In this document: piece by piece, positions 9,067 through 19,108 of the stretch | How the letters are laid out: each line of letters starts with the position of its first letter | Numbering within the stretch: position 1 is the first letter of the stretch | Source: Maridesulfovibrio ferrireducens | GTDB lineage: Bacteria; Desulfobacterota; Desulfovibrionia; Desulfovibrionales; Desulfovibrionaceae | DNA: 64,000 nt | Assembly: GCF_016342405.1 (NCBI RefSeq) | Contig: NZ_JAEINN010000008.1 | Location: 124,001-188,000, forward strand | Direction of reading: 5' to 3' | Notes under the pieces: generated by a model | What the model saw: the letters and a program-made list of their open reading frames with translations, nothing else | Told to the model about the DNA's origin: nothing | Databases searched by the model: none | Program-made: the position numbers and the translations under genes

Positions 9067-11250
9067 ATGAGTGATAAATTTTTTGTAGCAGTTTCAGGGC
9101 AGCCTAACTGCGGTAAAAGCACAATGTTTAATGCTTTGACCGGTTCTACAGCCCGAGTCGGTAACTACCCCGGCATAACTGTTGACCGGACCGAAGGGAA
9201 TTATACTAAAGATGGTGTTTCGATACGTCTGGTAGATTTGCCTGGAACCTATTCTTTAACTTCTTACTCAATGGAAGAAGTTGTTGCCAGAAATGTTATT
9301 GTAGATGAAAAGCCCGATGTTGTTATCAACATGCTTGATGCAACATCTCTGGAAAGAAGTCTTTATCTGGCGGTCCAGTTCATGGAGATAGGAGTTCCTG
9401 TTGTTCTCGGCCTTAACATGATGGACGAGGTCAAGAAAAAGGGAATCCGTATAGATTCGAAAAAGCTTTCCAAGCTTATGGGTGTCCCTGTTATCGAATG
9501 CGTTGCCCGTCGTGGTCTCGGTACAGATGAATTGATGCAGGCTGTGCAACAGGTGGCCGATAAGACTAAAGGCAAATGGACTCCCGTAAATATTTCATAC
9601 GGTCATGATCTTGATCCTGCAATTGAAGAAATGACAGCATTGATCAAAGAAAATGAGTTCATGACTGATCGTTATGATCCGCATTGGCTGGCGGTTAAAT
9701 ACCTTGAAGAAGATGAAATTGTTATCAAGAATGGGCGTAAGGCCGGAGCATTGGCGGAACAGTTGCAAGCGATCGTTAAAAGAGTTTCGGATCATGTCCA
9801 AAAAACTCTAAACACTTATCCTGAAGCTATTCTTGCCGACTATCGTTACGGGTTTATCAATTCTATTCTTAAGCAGGGTGTCATCAGCCGGGAAGATAAC
9901 CTTCGATTTGATTTTTCTGATAAGGTTGATACCGTTCTGACTCATAGATTTTTGGGACCGATCATTATGATCGGTGCCATGTATGCAATGTTTTACGTAA
10001 CATTCACCTTCGGGGCTTATCCACAGGGCTGGGTTGAAGACGCCTTCGGCTGGTTGTCTTCTACTGTCTCGGCAGTGCTGCCTGACGGATTATTGAAATC
10101 CATGCTCGTGTCCGGCGTAATTGACGGCGTCGGGGCTGTTATGGGCTTTACCCCGCTTATCCTTATCATGTTTGCGATGCTCGTTTTCTTAGAAGATCTC
10201 GGCTACATGGCCCGTGTTGCGTACATGGTAGACAGAGTTTTTCGTATGTTCGGTTTGCATGGAATGTCGATTATGCCATTTATTATGGCGGGTGGACTTC
10301 CCGGTGGTTGCGCTGTTCCGGCCGTTATGACTTGCCGTACATTACGGAGTCCTAAAGAAAGAATCGCGACAATCCTGACTGCTCCGTTCATGATTTGCGG
10401 TGCTAAGGCTACAGCTTATATTATGCTGGTCAGTGCCTTTTATCCTGAGTCCGCAACATCTGTGATGTTCTTTTTAGTACTTATCTCGTGGGCCTTGGCT
10501 CTTTGTGTCGGCAGACTTTTGCGCTGGACAGCTTTAAGAGGGGAATCCACTCCATTTGTAATGGAGCTTCCGCCTTACAGACTTCCAACTATTCACGGTG
10601 TTGCTATTCATACGTGGGATAGAGTTTGGCAGTATATCAAGAAGGCAGGGACTGTAATTCTCGCCATTTCAATCCTGATGTGGGCTTTGATGACTTTCCC
10701 TCAGCTTACTGCTGAAAGAGTTGACGATTATGAAGCACAGCGCGCACAGGTTACTGTTGAAAGTAAAAATTGGGATGGCTCTGAATATCAGAAACAAGTG
10801 CAGCTTGATAAAAAGTTGAGTGTTATTGATTATTCTAAAGGTGAGGAAGCTCTTAAAACCTCATATGCCGGACGCATGAGCAACGCTATATCTCCGGTAA
10901 CGAATCTTGCGGGCTTCCCGTGGCAGGCAAATATATCTTTTATCGGCGCATTTGCCGCGAAAGAGGTTTTCGTCTCCACCATGTCCACTGCCTATTCACT
11001 GGGTGAAGAAGATCCTGATGATGCAACCACTTTGAGTCAGAAAATTGCAGCCGATCCAGCATGGACTCCAGCGGTTATCTGGTCGGTATTCATCTTCATG
11101 CTGGTTTATGTGCCGTGTATGGTCACGGTTGCGGTAATCATTAGAGAGACAAACTGGAAGTGGGGACTGTTCTCAGTATTCGGTTCGCTTGGATTTGGTT
11201 ACTCACTATCGGTTCTGATTTATCAGGTTGGTACTTTACTAGGGTACTAA
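9067..11250 (+). CDS. feoB: Ferrous iron transporter FeoB
   Basis: A 727-residue inner-membrane ferrous-iron transporter with an N-terminal G-protein domain. The P-loop is GQPNCGKST (residues 11-19), followed by VGNYPGITVD, the G3 motif DLPG (57-60) and the G4 region LNMMDE. After the helical guanine-dissociation-inhibitor-like region come about ten membrane segments containing the two gate repeats, GGLPGGCAVPAVMTCRTL (about residue 409) and GAFAAKEVFVSTMS (about residue 634), with the conserved Cys in the first. Gln12 replaces the more common Asn. No feoC is present. A strong terminator follows. Confidence 0.98.
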   Translation: MSDKFFVAVSGQPNCGKSTMFNALTGSTARVGNYPGITVDRTEGNYTKDGVSIRLVDLPGTYSLTSYSMEEVVARNVIVDEKPDVVINMLDATSLERSLYLAVQFMEIGVPVVLGLNMMDEVKKKGIRIDSKKLSKLMGVPVIECVARRGLGTDELMQAVQQVADKTKGKWTPVNISYGHDLDPAIEEMTALIKENEFMTDRYDPHWLAVKYLEEDEIVIKNGRKAGALAEQLQAIVKRVSDHVQKTLNTYPEAILADYRYGFINSILKQGVISREDNLRFDFSDKVDTVLTHRFLGPIIMIGAMYAMFYVTFTFGAYPQGWVEDAFGWLSSTVSAVLPDGLLKSMLVSGVIDGVGAVMGFTPLILIMFAMLVFLEDLGYMARVAYMVDRVFRMFGLHGMSIMPFIMAGGLPGGCAVPAVMTCRTLRSPKERIATILTAPFMICGAKATAYIMLVSAFYPESATSVMFFLVLISWALALCVGRLLRWTALRGESTPFVMELPPYRLPTIHGVAIHTWDRVWQYIKKAGTVILAISILMWALMTFPQLTAERVDDYEAQRAQVTVESKNWDGSEYQKQVQLDKKLSVIDYSKGEEALKTSYAGRMSNAISPVTNLAGFPWQANISFIGAFAAKEVFVSTMSTAYSLGEEDPDDATTLSQKIAADPAWTPAVIWSVFIFMLVYVPCMVTVAVIIRETNWKWGLFSVFGSLGFGYSLSVLIYQVGTLLGY

Positions 11251-11286
11251 ATTAGCTAATTATATTACTGATTATATTAAATGTTA

Positions 11287-11323
11287 AAACGCCCCGTACT
11301 GTTATCAGTGCGGGGCGTTTGTT
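11287..11323 (+). terminator. Rho-independent terminator after feoAB
   Basis: AAACGCCCCG pairs with CGGGGCGTTT (11311-11320), with further inner pairing around a TTAT loop, then TTTGTTTG. It lies 37 bases past feoB. Confidence 0.85.
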
Positions 11324-11344
11324 TGTTGATGAACCTGTCGATGG

Positions 11345-11746
11345 TTAGTTCTTTTCACTCTTAATATCTTTTAATTCGGGATGTCGATCATAGAAACCTT
11401 TCAGGGGTTCCAGCAGAACCTTGCACCTCGGGCAAAGCTCATTTTGAGGAGCTTCTCCTATACCAAAAGGAGTCTCGCATGTTGGACAAATTGTGTCTTC
11501 TAATTCTACCATTTTGCTTGGTAGTTTTGGTTTATAAAAAACACTGTAGCCGATGATGATTAGCCCTATAGCAGTCATAGTCCAACGGCCAGTCAATCCG
11601 ATATGTTGTCCTCTAATTGTTGTAATATCTAGCTCTGAAAGAGGCATGCTCCATAGGATAAGAATAATTCCAAATAAACCGATCACAAATTTTGTAAAAA
11701 TTGATTTTAATTTATTTTGCCTTTTTCGGGTTTCGCTTAAACTCAT
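11345..11746 (-). CDS. Small two-helix membrane protein with C-terminal zinc ribbon
   Basis: A 133-residue protein not recognised as a named family. It has a basic N-terminus, two membrane helices (about residues 18-35 and 55-70), and a C-terminal domain with CPTC and CPRC pairs 19 residues apart, a likely rubredoxin-like zinc ribbon. Its ATG (11746) lies inside the upstream Rhs gene, overlapping it by 35 bases with AAGAG upstream, so it is probably translationally coupled. This is the position usually held by the immunity gene of an Rhs toxin, which is the main reason to suspect that role; a membrane immunity protein or an unrelated passenger are both possible. Confidence 0.7.
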   Translation of the reverse strand: MSLSETRKRQNKLKSIFTKFVIGLFGIILILWSMPLSELDITTIRGQHIGLTGRWTMTAIGLIIIGYSVFYKPKLPSKMVELEDTICPTCETPFGIGEAPQNELCPRCKVLLEPLKGFYDRHPELKDIKSEKN

Positions 11747-13652
11747 TATGTTTACTCTTCTTTGATTTTGAAAATGCTGATTCGAGATATTGAGTTATCT
11801 GAGAGTAGGCCTCCGTGCTCAGTTCTCCCGCTCCTTCAGCAAGAGATCCAGGGGCTGTGGCAAGCCCATCCTCAACAAGTGCTCCCTTTGTAAAATCTAG
11901 TACAGTTTGTGCTCCCGGCGTCGTAGCTATCTTAGTTGCAACAGATGTTGCTGCGCTCGAAACAGCAGGGCCGGCTGCGATTCCTGAAGCCAAAGCAATC
12001 GGTAGTGCCCCTGCCCCGAAAGCTATCTTTGTATATTTTTGTAACTCTTTATTTTTCTTAAATTCATCTACCGTTTTCCCGACAGCCTCACCCGCTGCAT
12101 CTGCGCCCTTATCAAGAGCTTTTATCGCAGCCTTTCCACCTTCGGTAGTAGCTTTTTTAATGCCCTTAATGCTTTTATCCGTTGCCCCTTCAAGTCCTTT
12201 CGGTATCGCAGTAGAAGCTTTACGTAATCCTGAGATTATTTTTGAAAAAGCTCCTTCCTTTTTTTCCTCACTCTTTCCAGCCAATCCCGTCCGGTCATGA
12301 AAATTAATCGGATCATCAAGGCAGTAACCATAAACATCCACATCTCCGCCAGCTAAACCGATTGGATCGGGGGTTATGAACCTGCCGATGGTAGGATTAT
12401 ATTCGCGATATCCCAAATGTACGAGTCCGGTATCTTTGTCTGTCAGTCCCGCGGCGAATCCTAAACAGACCTCTAAACGGACTCCGCTATCGAGTAACAC
12501 ATTACCAAACGAATCATATATAATCCGCTTTACATCATAACCTCTTTCGTCTGCAACCATGAAGATAGTGCCGACTTGATTTGTAGCAAAGAGAAAGGTG
12601 CGTCCTTCAAATGTCATGCTGACGCGATCGCCTTCTTCGTTATAGGTAAAGACTTTCGGGTGTAATCCTTCCCCGTCTGTTACAGCAATAAGCGTGGTCA
12701 AATCATGCCAGAGATATTTTTCGACAACCTTACCGTTGATAGATTTAGCAATTCTCCGCCCCAGAGGATCAGAGGTATATTTGATTCTGCGTCCGTCCGG
12801 CAGATGTACTTCGTGGAGCGGGCCGGATTCAAGGTACGAGTATCTCGTCACCTGTCCGAGATCTGTTTTCATGATCATACGGCCTTGGTTGTCGTACATA
12901 TATTTTACTTCGCCAGCTTGAAGAAGCTGCATGTTCTGGCCGTACTTAAACAATCGCGGCTTTGTCTGCCGAGTTTCCGCGAATAACCGTTCTCCGTTTT
13001 TGCCGTACTGATAATGTTCGATAACAGCGTTGTCACAGAGGACTTTGCTGAGTCTGCCGCCGTTGTCGTATTCATATTCACGTTCAATCGCTTCTGGATC
13101 AAGAACTATGCCCGTGTATATGATTCTGCTGTTTTCATCTCGAATGTTTTCGCCCGTGCCATTTTCCGCCTGACGCGGCTGATTTCTTTCCACTTCTGCG
13201 AGCAGTTCCTGTCCGTATTGAGTTTTTCTCAAATCTTTAACAAGTGGCAATTCGGGATTTTCAATAATAAACTTTGCGTGGAGATTACGCTTGGTTTTCT
13301 TAAGATATTCTTTTTCGTATTCCATTTCTCTAAGCTTGCGTTCCCATAACGCCCTGCGTTCAGGGGACATCATGCTTGGATACATGCGTTCATGAGCTGG
13401 AAATTCTTTTAGGTAATAATACGGGCTATCCATTTCTTCCGGTCCCTCAAGAATTGAGTTCGGCACCACATCGTACATCATTTCCAGAATGTCTTCAGGA
13501 GGCAATGAGTTCTTGTACAATCTGACGTTAATTGGAATGTCTTTGCCTTCTTTTCTCTCAATTTGTAACCACCGGGGTAAATCATATTTTTTATCCTCAT
13601 GCGTTTGTAACTGCCTCCCAAAATACAGACCTATTCTGAATTTTAACGACAA
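11712..13652 (-). CDS. RHS-repeat core protein with variable C-terminal tip
   Basis: A 646-residue Rhs/YD-repeat protein. It has a non-repeat N-terminal part (about 1-180) rich in Glu/Lys, YD-type repeats (YDNGGRLSKV, YDNQGRMIMK) and the Rhs-associated core closing at about residues 415-456 with GRFITPDPIGLAGG and DPINFHDRTGL. Core proteins of this type form a shell that encloses a polymorphic toxin tip. The 190-residue tip here is Ala/Gly/Lys-rich with a hydrophobic stretch (GAGALPIALASGIAAGPAV) and a very basic end; no known toxin fold was recognised. The start is a TTG without ribosome site, with an in-frame stop three codons upstream, so it may be a 5'-truncated or cassette-type Rhs gene. 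Overlaps the next gene. Confidence 0.85.
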   Translation of the reverse strand: MSLKFRIGLYFGRQLQTHEDKKYDLPRWLQIERKEGKDIPINVRLYKNSLPPEDILEMMYDVVPNSILEGPEEMDSPYYYLKEFPAHERMYPSMMSPERRALWERKLREMEYEKEYLKKTKRNLHAKFIIENPELPLVKDLRKTQYGQELLAEVERNQPRQAENGTGENIRDENSRIIYTGIVLDPEAIEREYEYDNGGRLSKVLCDNAVIEHYQYGKNGERLFAETRQTKPRLFKYGQNMQLLQAGEVKYMYDNQGRMIMKTDLGQVTRYSYLESGPLHEVHLPDGRRIKYTSDPLGRRIAKSINGKVVEKYLWHDLTTLIAVTDGEGLHPKVFTYNEEGDRVSMTFEGRTFLFATNQVGTIFMVADERGYDVKRIIYDSFGNVLLDSGVRLEVCLGFAAGLTDKDTGLVHLGYREYNPTIGRFITPDPIGLAGGDVDVYGYCLDDPINFHDRTGLAGKSEEKKEGAFSKIISGLRKASTAIPKGLEGATDKSIKGIKKATTEGGKAAIKALDKGADAAGEAVGKTVDEFKKNKELQKYTKIAFGAGALPIALASGIAAGPAVSSAATSVATKIATTPGAQTVLDFTKGALVEDGLATAPGSLAEGAGELSTEAYSQITQYLESAFSKSKKSKHNEFKRNPKKAK

Positions 13653-13722
13653 TCGTTTGTCTTAATAAGCAGAGGATAACGAACAGGGCGGACATGAATA
13701 AGCCGAGTCAGGTCCGGCTAAC

Positions 13723-13763
13723 AAAAAAAGGCCGCAAATTTCATAATGAAATTTGCGGCCTTT
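13723..13763 (-). terminator. Terminator of the cbpA-cbpM-clpB operon
   Basis: A 17-bp perfect stem (13727-13743 with 13747-13763, loop TAA) followed on the minus strand by a T-run (forward A-tract 13723-13729). It is 22 bases past the clpB stop. Confidence 0.9.
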
Positions 13764-13785
13764 GAATTTAAACTATCTGTTTAAG

Positions 13786-16410
13786 CTATTGACTATTCTT
13801 GAAAGTAAGTCCGTCGTCGTTTGCATCGATTGAAACGGTTTGTTCCTCTTGTAGATTTCCACTGATAATTTCCTTTGCAAGTGGAGTTTCAAGATGGAGC
13901 TGTATATATCGACGCAGGGGTCTTGCTCCGTAAACCGGATCGTATGACGCATGGGCGATAAATGCCTTGGCTTGTTCTGTTACTTCTAAGGACATTTTGT
14001 GTTCAGCCAGACGCGCTCTAAGTCCGCCTAGTTGCAAAGTTACAATCTGTTTCAGATCCTTTTCGAGCAGAGGTTTGAAGAGCACTGTTTCATCAACCCT
14101 GTTAAGGAATTCCGGCCTGAAATGTCCACGCAGGACATTCATAACGCCTTCAGCGACACCAGTTTTGAATTCTCCATCCTTTTCAATTCCATCCAATAGA
14201 ATATGTGATCCTAGGTTGGAAGTCATGATGATGAGCGTGTTTTTGCAATCCACTGTTCGACCGTGACTGTCGGTTAGGCGACCGTCATCAAGTATTTGCA
14301 GCAGGACATTAAACACATCGGGATGCGCTTTTTCAATCTCATCAAAAAGTACAACCGAGTAAGGTTTTCTTCTGATGGCTTCAGTTAACTGACCGCCTTC
14401 GTCATAACCTATATATCCCGGAGGCGCTCCGATTAGACGGGCAACCGCGTGTTTTTCCATGTACTCGGACATGTCGAGGCGCACTATGTTGTCTTCGGTA
14501 TCAAACAGAGATTCCGCGAGAGCCTTGCACAGCTCGGTTTTACCCACGCCTGTGGGGCCTAGGAATATGAATGAGCCAATGGGGCGTGATGGATCTTTAA
14601 GTCCGGCGCGCGCTCTGATTACTGCATCGGAAACAGCGCGGACAGCTTCATTCTGACCGATAACTCTGGCGTGCAGAATTTCTTCGAGACGAAGCAGTTT
14701 TTCTCTTTCACCTTCTACCAGTCTGGTTACAGGAATACCTGTCCAGCGGGAGATGATTCCGGCTATGTCATCCGGTCCGACGAACTCTTTCAGCATACGG
14801 GTTCTGTTTGTTGAAGAATCGTCCTCATCGCCTTGGATATCTTTTTCAATTGCAGCAAGTTTCTTTTCAAGTTCCAGAAGAACTGAATATTTAAGCTCAG
14901 CCGCCTTGTTGTAATCAAGTGCTCTTTCGGCTTTTTCAACTTCAATCTTGGTCTGTTCGATTTGAGATTTGAGATCCCGAACCGTGTCGATTGATGCTTT
15001 TTCTTTTTCCCATTGTTCAAGCAATTCGGACTGAGTTATTTTAAGCTCAGTGAGCGAATCTTCCAATTTCGCAAGTCTGGTTCGGGAAGCTTTATCTTCT
15101 TCACGCCTGAGAGCTTCCCGCTCAATTTCAGCTTGCAGAATCTGTCTGTTGATTTTGTCCAGCTCATATGGCTGTGAATCAATTTCAGTCCTGATCATGG
15201 CTGCGGCTTCATCAATAAGGTCGATTGCTTTATCGGGAAGCTGTCTGTCCGATATATAGCGTTGAGAAAGTGTCGCGGCTTCAATAAGTGCTGCGTCACT
15301 AATTCTTACGCCGTGATGAACTTCAAATTTCTCGCGCAGTCCGCGCAGGATTGAAATGGTATCCTCAACGGAAGGCTCTTCCACCATAATGGTCTGGAAA
15401 CGTCTTTCAAGAGCAGGATCTTTTTCAATATATTTACGATATTCATCCGTGGTTGTGGCGCCGATGCAGTGCAGTTCACCTCTGGCGAGCATGGGTTTAA
15501 GCAGATTTCCTGCGTCCATTGCTCCTTCGCTTTTACCCGCGCCTACAATGGTGTGGATTTCATCAATGAAGATGAGAATCTGACCTTCGGATTCCTGAAC
15601 TTCTTTTAATACGGCTTTGAGGCGTTCCTCAAATTCTCCGCGATATTTAGCTCCGGCAATAAGAGCGCCCATGTCGAGCATAAAGACGGTTTTGTCTTTA
15701 AGTCCTTCCGGCACGTCCTGTTTAACAATGCGTTGGGCCAGACCTTCGATGATCGCAGTTTTACCGACTCCCGCTTCACCTATGAGAATAGGGTTATTCT
15801 TTGTGCGGCGGGAAAGAATGCGGATAACACGTCTGATTTCAGAGTCGCGTCCGATGACGGGATCAAGTTTGCCTTTGCGGGCTTCTTCAACAAGATCGCG
15901 TCCGTATTTTTTAAGGGCATCATAGGTGGCTTCGGGGTTGTCAGTCGTTACCCTCTGATTGCCTCTGATGGTTGTCATTGCTTCCAGAACTTTATCTTTA
16001 GTAAGATTGAAGGAAGCATTAACTTTTCCGGCTCCGGTTGAACCGTGTTCGGCCATGATAGCGAGAAACAGATGCTCGACACTGATGAACTCGTCGTGCA
16101 TGCGCTTGGCGGCCTGTTCCGCTTCAACAATAACGCGATTAAGACGCGGGGTGACAAATACCTGTCCGGGCTGTGCACCGGGCCCGCTGACGCTTGGCAG
16201 TTTGTTGATTTCTTTTTGAACGGCAGATTTATAAGTTGCGGGATCAATACCGCTTTTTTGTAGAATTTTGGAAACAATGCCTTTTTCCTGCTCAACTAAG
16301 GCGAGGAGCAGGTGCTCCACTTCGATTTGCTGCTGGCCATTTGAAATGGCCAGAGATTGAGCTTCGGCAATTGCGTCGTTTGTTTTCTTCGTGAATTTAT
16401 TCGGATCCAT
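13786..16410 (-). CDS. clpB: Disaggregase ClpB (Hsp100)
   Basis: An 874-residue class I AAA+ disaggregase that threads aggregated proteins through its central pore together with DnaK. Domains in order: Clp-N repeats (about 1-145), NBD1 with Walker A GEAGVGKT (211-218) and pore/Walker B region [12 protein letters not shown], the long coiled-coil middle domain (about 410-530) that distinguishes ClpB from ClpA/C, and NBD2 with GPTGVGKT (about 617) and [15 protein letters not shown] 16410 follows AAGGAGAC. It is third in a cbpA-cbpM-clpB chaperone operon; the 209-base gap before it holds only possible weak promoter-like elements. Confidence 0.98.
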   Translation of the reverse strand: MDPNKFTKKTNDAIAEAQSLAISNGQQQIEVEHLLLALVEQEKGIVSKILQKSGIDPATYKSAVQKEINKLPSVSGPGAQPGQVFVTPRLNRVIVEAEQAAKRMHDEFISVEHLFLAIMAEHGSTGAGKVNASFNLTKDKVLEAMTTIRGNQRVTTDNPEATYDALKKYGRDLVEEARKGKLDPVIGRDSEIRRVIRILSRRTKNNPILIGEAGVGKTAIIEGLAQRIVKQDVPEGLKDKTVFMLDMGALIAGAKYRGEFEERLKAVLKEVQESEGQILIFIDEIHTIVGAGKSEGAMDAGNLLKPMLARGELHCIGATTTDEYRKYIEKDPALERRFQTIMVEEPSVEDTISILRGLREKFEVHHGVRISDAALIEAATLSQRYISDRQLPDKAIDLIDEAAAMIRTEIDSQPYELDKINRQILQAEIEREALRREEDKASRTRLAKLEDSLTELKITQSELLEQWEKEKASIDTVRDLKSQIEQTKIEVEKAERALDYNKAAELKYSVLLELEKKLAAIEKDIQGDEDDSSTNRTRMLKEFVGPDDIAGIISRWTGIPVTRLVEGEREKLLRLEEILHARVIGQNEAVRAVSDAVIRARAGLKDPSRPIGSFIFLGPTGVGKTELCKALAESLFDTEDNIVRLDMSEYMEKHAVARLIGAPPGYIGYDEGGQLTEAIRRKPYSVVLFDEIEKAHPDVFNVLLQILDDGRLTDSHGRTVDCKNTLIIMTSNLGSHILLDGIEKDGEFKTGVAEGVMNVLRGHFRPEFLNRVDETVLFKPLLEKDLKQIVTLQLGGLRARLAEHKMSLEVTEQAKAFIAHASYDPVYGARPLRRYIQLHLETPLAKEIISGNLQEEQTVSIDANDDGLTFKNSQ

Positions 16411-16619
16411 ATAGAGTCTCCTTTTTATCAGGTATTATTGACTCGCGGAAAGATTCTAAACTCACTCATTTTGATCGATTTTAAGTCTCGGTCAATTTTA
16501 CGTATCCGGACGCATTTTGCTGTTCGTCAAATCGCGAACAGTTCCGGATTGAGAGGCAGGAGTTTGAATCCTGAATATATATCGCAAGTCATTATGTCTG
16601 TTATTTAAAATTGCACAAT

Positions 16620-16934
16620 TTAAATTAGTTTGCGCATTTCTTCTACACGGGCTTCGAGTTGTTCAACCCGTTCCAGAAGGTCCACGATAATGGAGCCTCC
16701 GGCTGCGGTGATTTCAAGATCACGGCACAATCTGGAAAGTTTGCTGAGCCGATAGAGATCCCGTGTCCCGAAAAGATAATGCCCGTCGCCCGTTGTGGCA
16801 GGGGATACCCATTCAAGGCTTATCAGCTCCAGAACAGTATCTTCTTCAAGGCCGGTCATCTCGACAATCTGCGCGAACAGCAATCTGCGTGAGCGGCTGG
16901 GAGGATTTGCTTCAGTCCTTTTTTTAATATCCAT
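16620..16934 (-). CDS. cbpM: Chaperone modulator CbpM
   Basis: A 104-residue MerR-like helix-turn-helix/coiled-coil protein of the CbpM type, which binds the J-domain of CbpA and inhibits its co-chaperone activity. Visible: an N-terminal winged-helix-like half (FAQIVEMTGLEEDTVLELI, GHYLFGTRDLYRLSKL) and a C-terminal amphipathic coil (LLERVEQLEARVEEMRKLI). It starts 14 bases after cbpA, the usual partner order. ATG 16934 with GGGAG upstream is chosen; a TTG two codons earlier (16940) is also possible. Confidence 0.88.
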   Translation of the reverse strand: MDIKKRTEANPPSRSRRLLFAQIVEMTGLEEDTVLELISLEWVSPATTGDGHYLFGTRDLYRLSKLSRLCRDLEITAAGGSIIVDLLERVEQLEARVEEMRKLI

Positions 16935-16948
16935 TTGCAAAATCTCCC

Positions 16949-17932
16949 TTAGAATGACCTTGGGCTGAATTCTGTCTTTTCTGACAATTCCGCCCAGAGT
17001 TTTTTAATTTCATCTGAATCTGCAACAGGCACTTGAACCATTACTCTGACAAACTGATCGCCTTTCTTAGCTCCGGCACCTAAGCCTCTTCCTTTAACTC
17101 TCATCTTTTTGCCGCTTCCCATGCCTGCCGGAATATTCATTTCGATCATTCCGTCAAGAGTAGGAACTTTAACTTTTGAGCCAAGGGCTGCTTCCCACGG
17201 TGCAAGTGGAAGATCTAAAATAATATTGTTTTCTTCCACCTTGTAAAGTTGGTGGGGAGCCAATTTTATTTTCAGATAAAGATCTCCGGATGGTCCGTCG
17301 CCCGGGCCGGGTGCGCCTTGACTGGCAAGACGTATTTTTTGTCCGTCTTTAATTCCGGCAGGTACATTCACATCCAGTTTTTTTGACTGGACCATCGGAT
17401 GCCCGCCGGGACCGGTTGTGCGTTCCTGAACTGAAATAGATTTTGAGCCGCCTTTATAGGCTTCTTCCAAGGTCAGAGTCAGAGTTGTTTCCGAGTCGGC
17501 TCCTTTTTGGGGACGTTGCTGAAAACCGCCGCCTCCGAATCCGGAAGCTCCGGAAAATCCGCCTCTACCACCGCCAGCTCCTCCGAAAATAGTTTCGAAG
17601 AAGTCACTGAAATCTCCGCCTCCGAATCCTTGTGCTCCCCCGAAACTTTGTCCGCCGAAATTTCTGCCGCCCTGTCCCGGAGGTGGCTGGAAGTTCTGGC
17701 CGTGTTCCCAATCTGCTCCGAACTGATCGTACATCTTACGTTTTTTTGCGTCTTTTAAGACTTCGTAAGCTTCATTTATTTCTTTAAACTTCGTTTCAGA
17801 CTCAGGATTATCATGATTCAAGTCAGGATGATGCTTGCGCGCCAGCTTCTTGAATGCTTTTGATATTTCCTCTTTAGAGGCGGAGCGCGAAACTCCCAGA
17901 AGTTTGTAGTAGTCTTTATATTTAACACTCAT
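16949..17932 (-). CDS. cbpA: DnaJ-class co-chaperone CbpA
   Basis: A 327-residue class II J-protein. The J-domain (about 6-70) carries the HPD motif at residues 35-37; it is followed by a Gly/Phe-rich stretch (about 80-150, [12 protein letters not shown] type) and the two C-terminal beta-barrel substrate domains and dimerisation segment (to residue 327). No zinc-finger Cys repeats, which separates it from DnaJ proper. The frame is open to 17971, but ATG 17932 follows AAGGAG and begins [14 protein letters not shown] as usual. First gene of cbpA-cbpM-clpB. Confidence 0.95.
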   Translation of the reverse strand: MSVKYKDYYKLLGVSRSASKEEISKAFKKLARKHHPDLNHDNPESETKFKEINEAYEVLKDAKKRKMYDQFGADWEHGQNFQPPPGQGGRNFGGQSFGGAQGFGGGDFSDFFETIFGGAGGGRGGFSGASGFGGGGFQQRPQKGADSETTLTLTLEEAYKGGSKSISVQERTTGPGGHPMVQSKKLDVNVPAGIKDGQKIRLASQGAPGPGDGPSGDLYLKIKLAPHQLYKVEENNIILDLPLAPWEAALGSKVKVPTLDGMIEMNIPAGMGSGKKMRVKGRGLGAGAKKGDQFVRVMVQVPVADSDEIKKLWAELSEKTEFSPRSF

Positions 17933-18140
17933 CGAATTATTTCTCCTTAGATAATTAGCCGAGTATAGCAAAACGGCGTCACCATATCAAAGTATATCGC
18001 TATGAGATCAAGTCAAGCGGAATGATTGGATTTAGATTGAAGATAAAATGAGAAAATCCGTCTAAAAAAGTCGGGAATATAGAAATTCCCTATGCTCAGG
18101 GATAGAATTGGTGTGAATAAAAAGTTGTAAAATTTCGTAA

Positions 18141-18872
18141 TTAAAAATCTTCGGGCAGTTCGTAATCCTTTTTAGCGGGATCATAGCAGTATTTGCAGCG
18201 GTCTTTTTTTATGAAAAAGCGGACTAGAATTAAACCTGTAACGAACCCTCCTACGTGTGCTCCCCAAGCAATTTGCTGCGCACCGCCTGACATGTGTTCT
18301 GTAAATCCTGAAAAAATTTGGATAGTAAACCAGATTCCTAAAAAAAGTCCGGCAGGTATTTTAAAAAAAAGCGGAAAAATAATGATGGGGACGAGTGTTA
18401 ACACCCGTCCGTGAGGATAGAGAACAAAGTATGCTCCCATTATTCCCGCAACTGCGCCTGATGCGCCGATGATAGGAACGTTTGCAGATGGAGTGAGCAT
18501 CACCTGAACTGCAATGGCTGCCAGTCCGCAGATTGTGTAGAAGACAAAAAATCTGGCATGGCCCATGGCATCTTCAATGTTATCTGCAAAAATCCAGAGC
18601 ATCCACAGATTCAGTATGATGTGAATCCATCCGCTGTGTAGAAACATATAGGTAAAAAAAGGAAGTACCCCGGCAGAGGGATAACCTGCTGCAAGTGCCC
18701 ATTCAGGATTAATATAGCGGGCCGGAACCACTCCGAGTAAATGGAAAAGAGTCAGTTTTGCACCCGGGGCAAGAAACTGCTCCATAAAAAATGTAGTGAT
18801 GTTTGCCGTCATTAATGTCCAGAGAACATAAGGGCGTATCAGACATGGAACGTTATCGCGGATTGGGATCAT
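18141..18872 (-). CDS. Rhomboid-family intramembrane serine protease
   Basis: A 243-residue six-helix rhomboid. The catalytic dyad is visible: Ser138 in GASGA (136-140) and His206 in WGAHVGGF (203-210). The N-terminal half has the loop-1 WR-like region and HSGWIHIILNLWMLWIF, containing the His/Asn of the second helix. The cytosolic tail carries a CxxC pair (Cys226, Cys229) followed by an acidic end. Such proteases cleave membrane segments within the bilayer; the substrate here cannot be told. It lies downstream of a small RNA gene and its terminator, so it probably has its own promoter. Confidence 0.92.
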   Translation of the reverse strand: MIPIRDNVPCLIRPYVLWTLMTANITTFFMEQFLAPGAKLTLFHLLGVVPARYINPEWALAAGYPSAGVLPFFTYMFLHSGWIHIILNLWMLWIFADNIEDAMGHARFFVFYTICGLAAIAVQVMLTPSANVPIIGASGAVAGIMGAYFVLYPHGRVLTLVPIIIFPLFFKIPAGLFLGIWFTIQIFSGFTEHMSGGAQQIAWGAHVGGFVTGLILVRFFIKKDRCKYCYDPAKKDYELPEDF

Positions 18873-18884
18873 TTATGTACCGCA

Positions 18885-19102
18885 TATAAAAAATTCCCGC
18901 CGTAGGAGCGGCGGGAATTGTATGAGGTTGGTTTGTAGGTGTACTTCGGGCCTTTTACCCCCCTAAACACTGTACTTAACCTGATGCCGAAAGCGCGGTT
19001 TAGACCTAGTTGAGAATTCTCGTATGTAAAATGGGCATTTAGCCCTAACTTATATTATATGTTCATTCTCTCGCTATGGCCTCTACCTACGCCTCAGGTC
19101 TT
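18885..19102 (-). ncRNA. Candidate structured small RNA gene (about 210 nt; possibly 6S-like)
   Basis: A gene-free 279-base spacer holds a complete small transcription unit on the minus strand: a good sigma70 promoter (19109-19136), then about 180 bases of potentially folded RNA, then a terminator (18888-18919). The expected 5' end (GACCTGAGGCGTAGGTAGAGGCC) can pair with the 3' part (GGCC, ACCTAC and CCTC in the opposite order), closing a long interrupted helix; inside are CUAAAC/GUUUAG and GGGC/GCCC stems around open regions. Length, closing helix and interior bubble recall 6S RNA, but I could not match a family by eye. No ORF or ribosome site of note. tmRNA, RNase P and SRP RNA signatures were not seen. 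Confidence 0.6.
18888..18919 (-). terminator. Terminator of the small RNA
   Basis: An 11-bp perfect GC-rich stem (18892-18902 with 18909-18919, loop TAGGAG); on the minus strand it is followed by a T-run (forward AAAAAA 18888-18893). It is just before the rhomboid start, 16 bases away. Confidence 0.85.
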
Positions 19103-19108
19103 ACTTAA

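Noticed and set aside
11815-12300. 161-codon open frame on the plus strand
   Set aside because: It is antisense to the tip of the Rhs protein, with composition mirroring its Ala/Gly/Lys-rich codons and no ribosome site.
13653-13722. Upstream continuation of the Rhs gene
   Set aside because: An in-frame TAA lies three codons before the TTG start and I saw no Rhs-like coding in the other frames.
18888-19102. Plus-strand reading of the small RNA as the 6S strand
   Set aside because: Promoter and T-run of the terminator both point to the minus strand; no matching terminator exists on the plus side.
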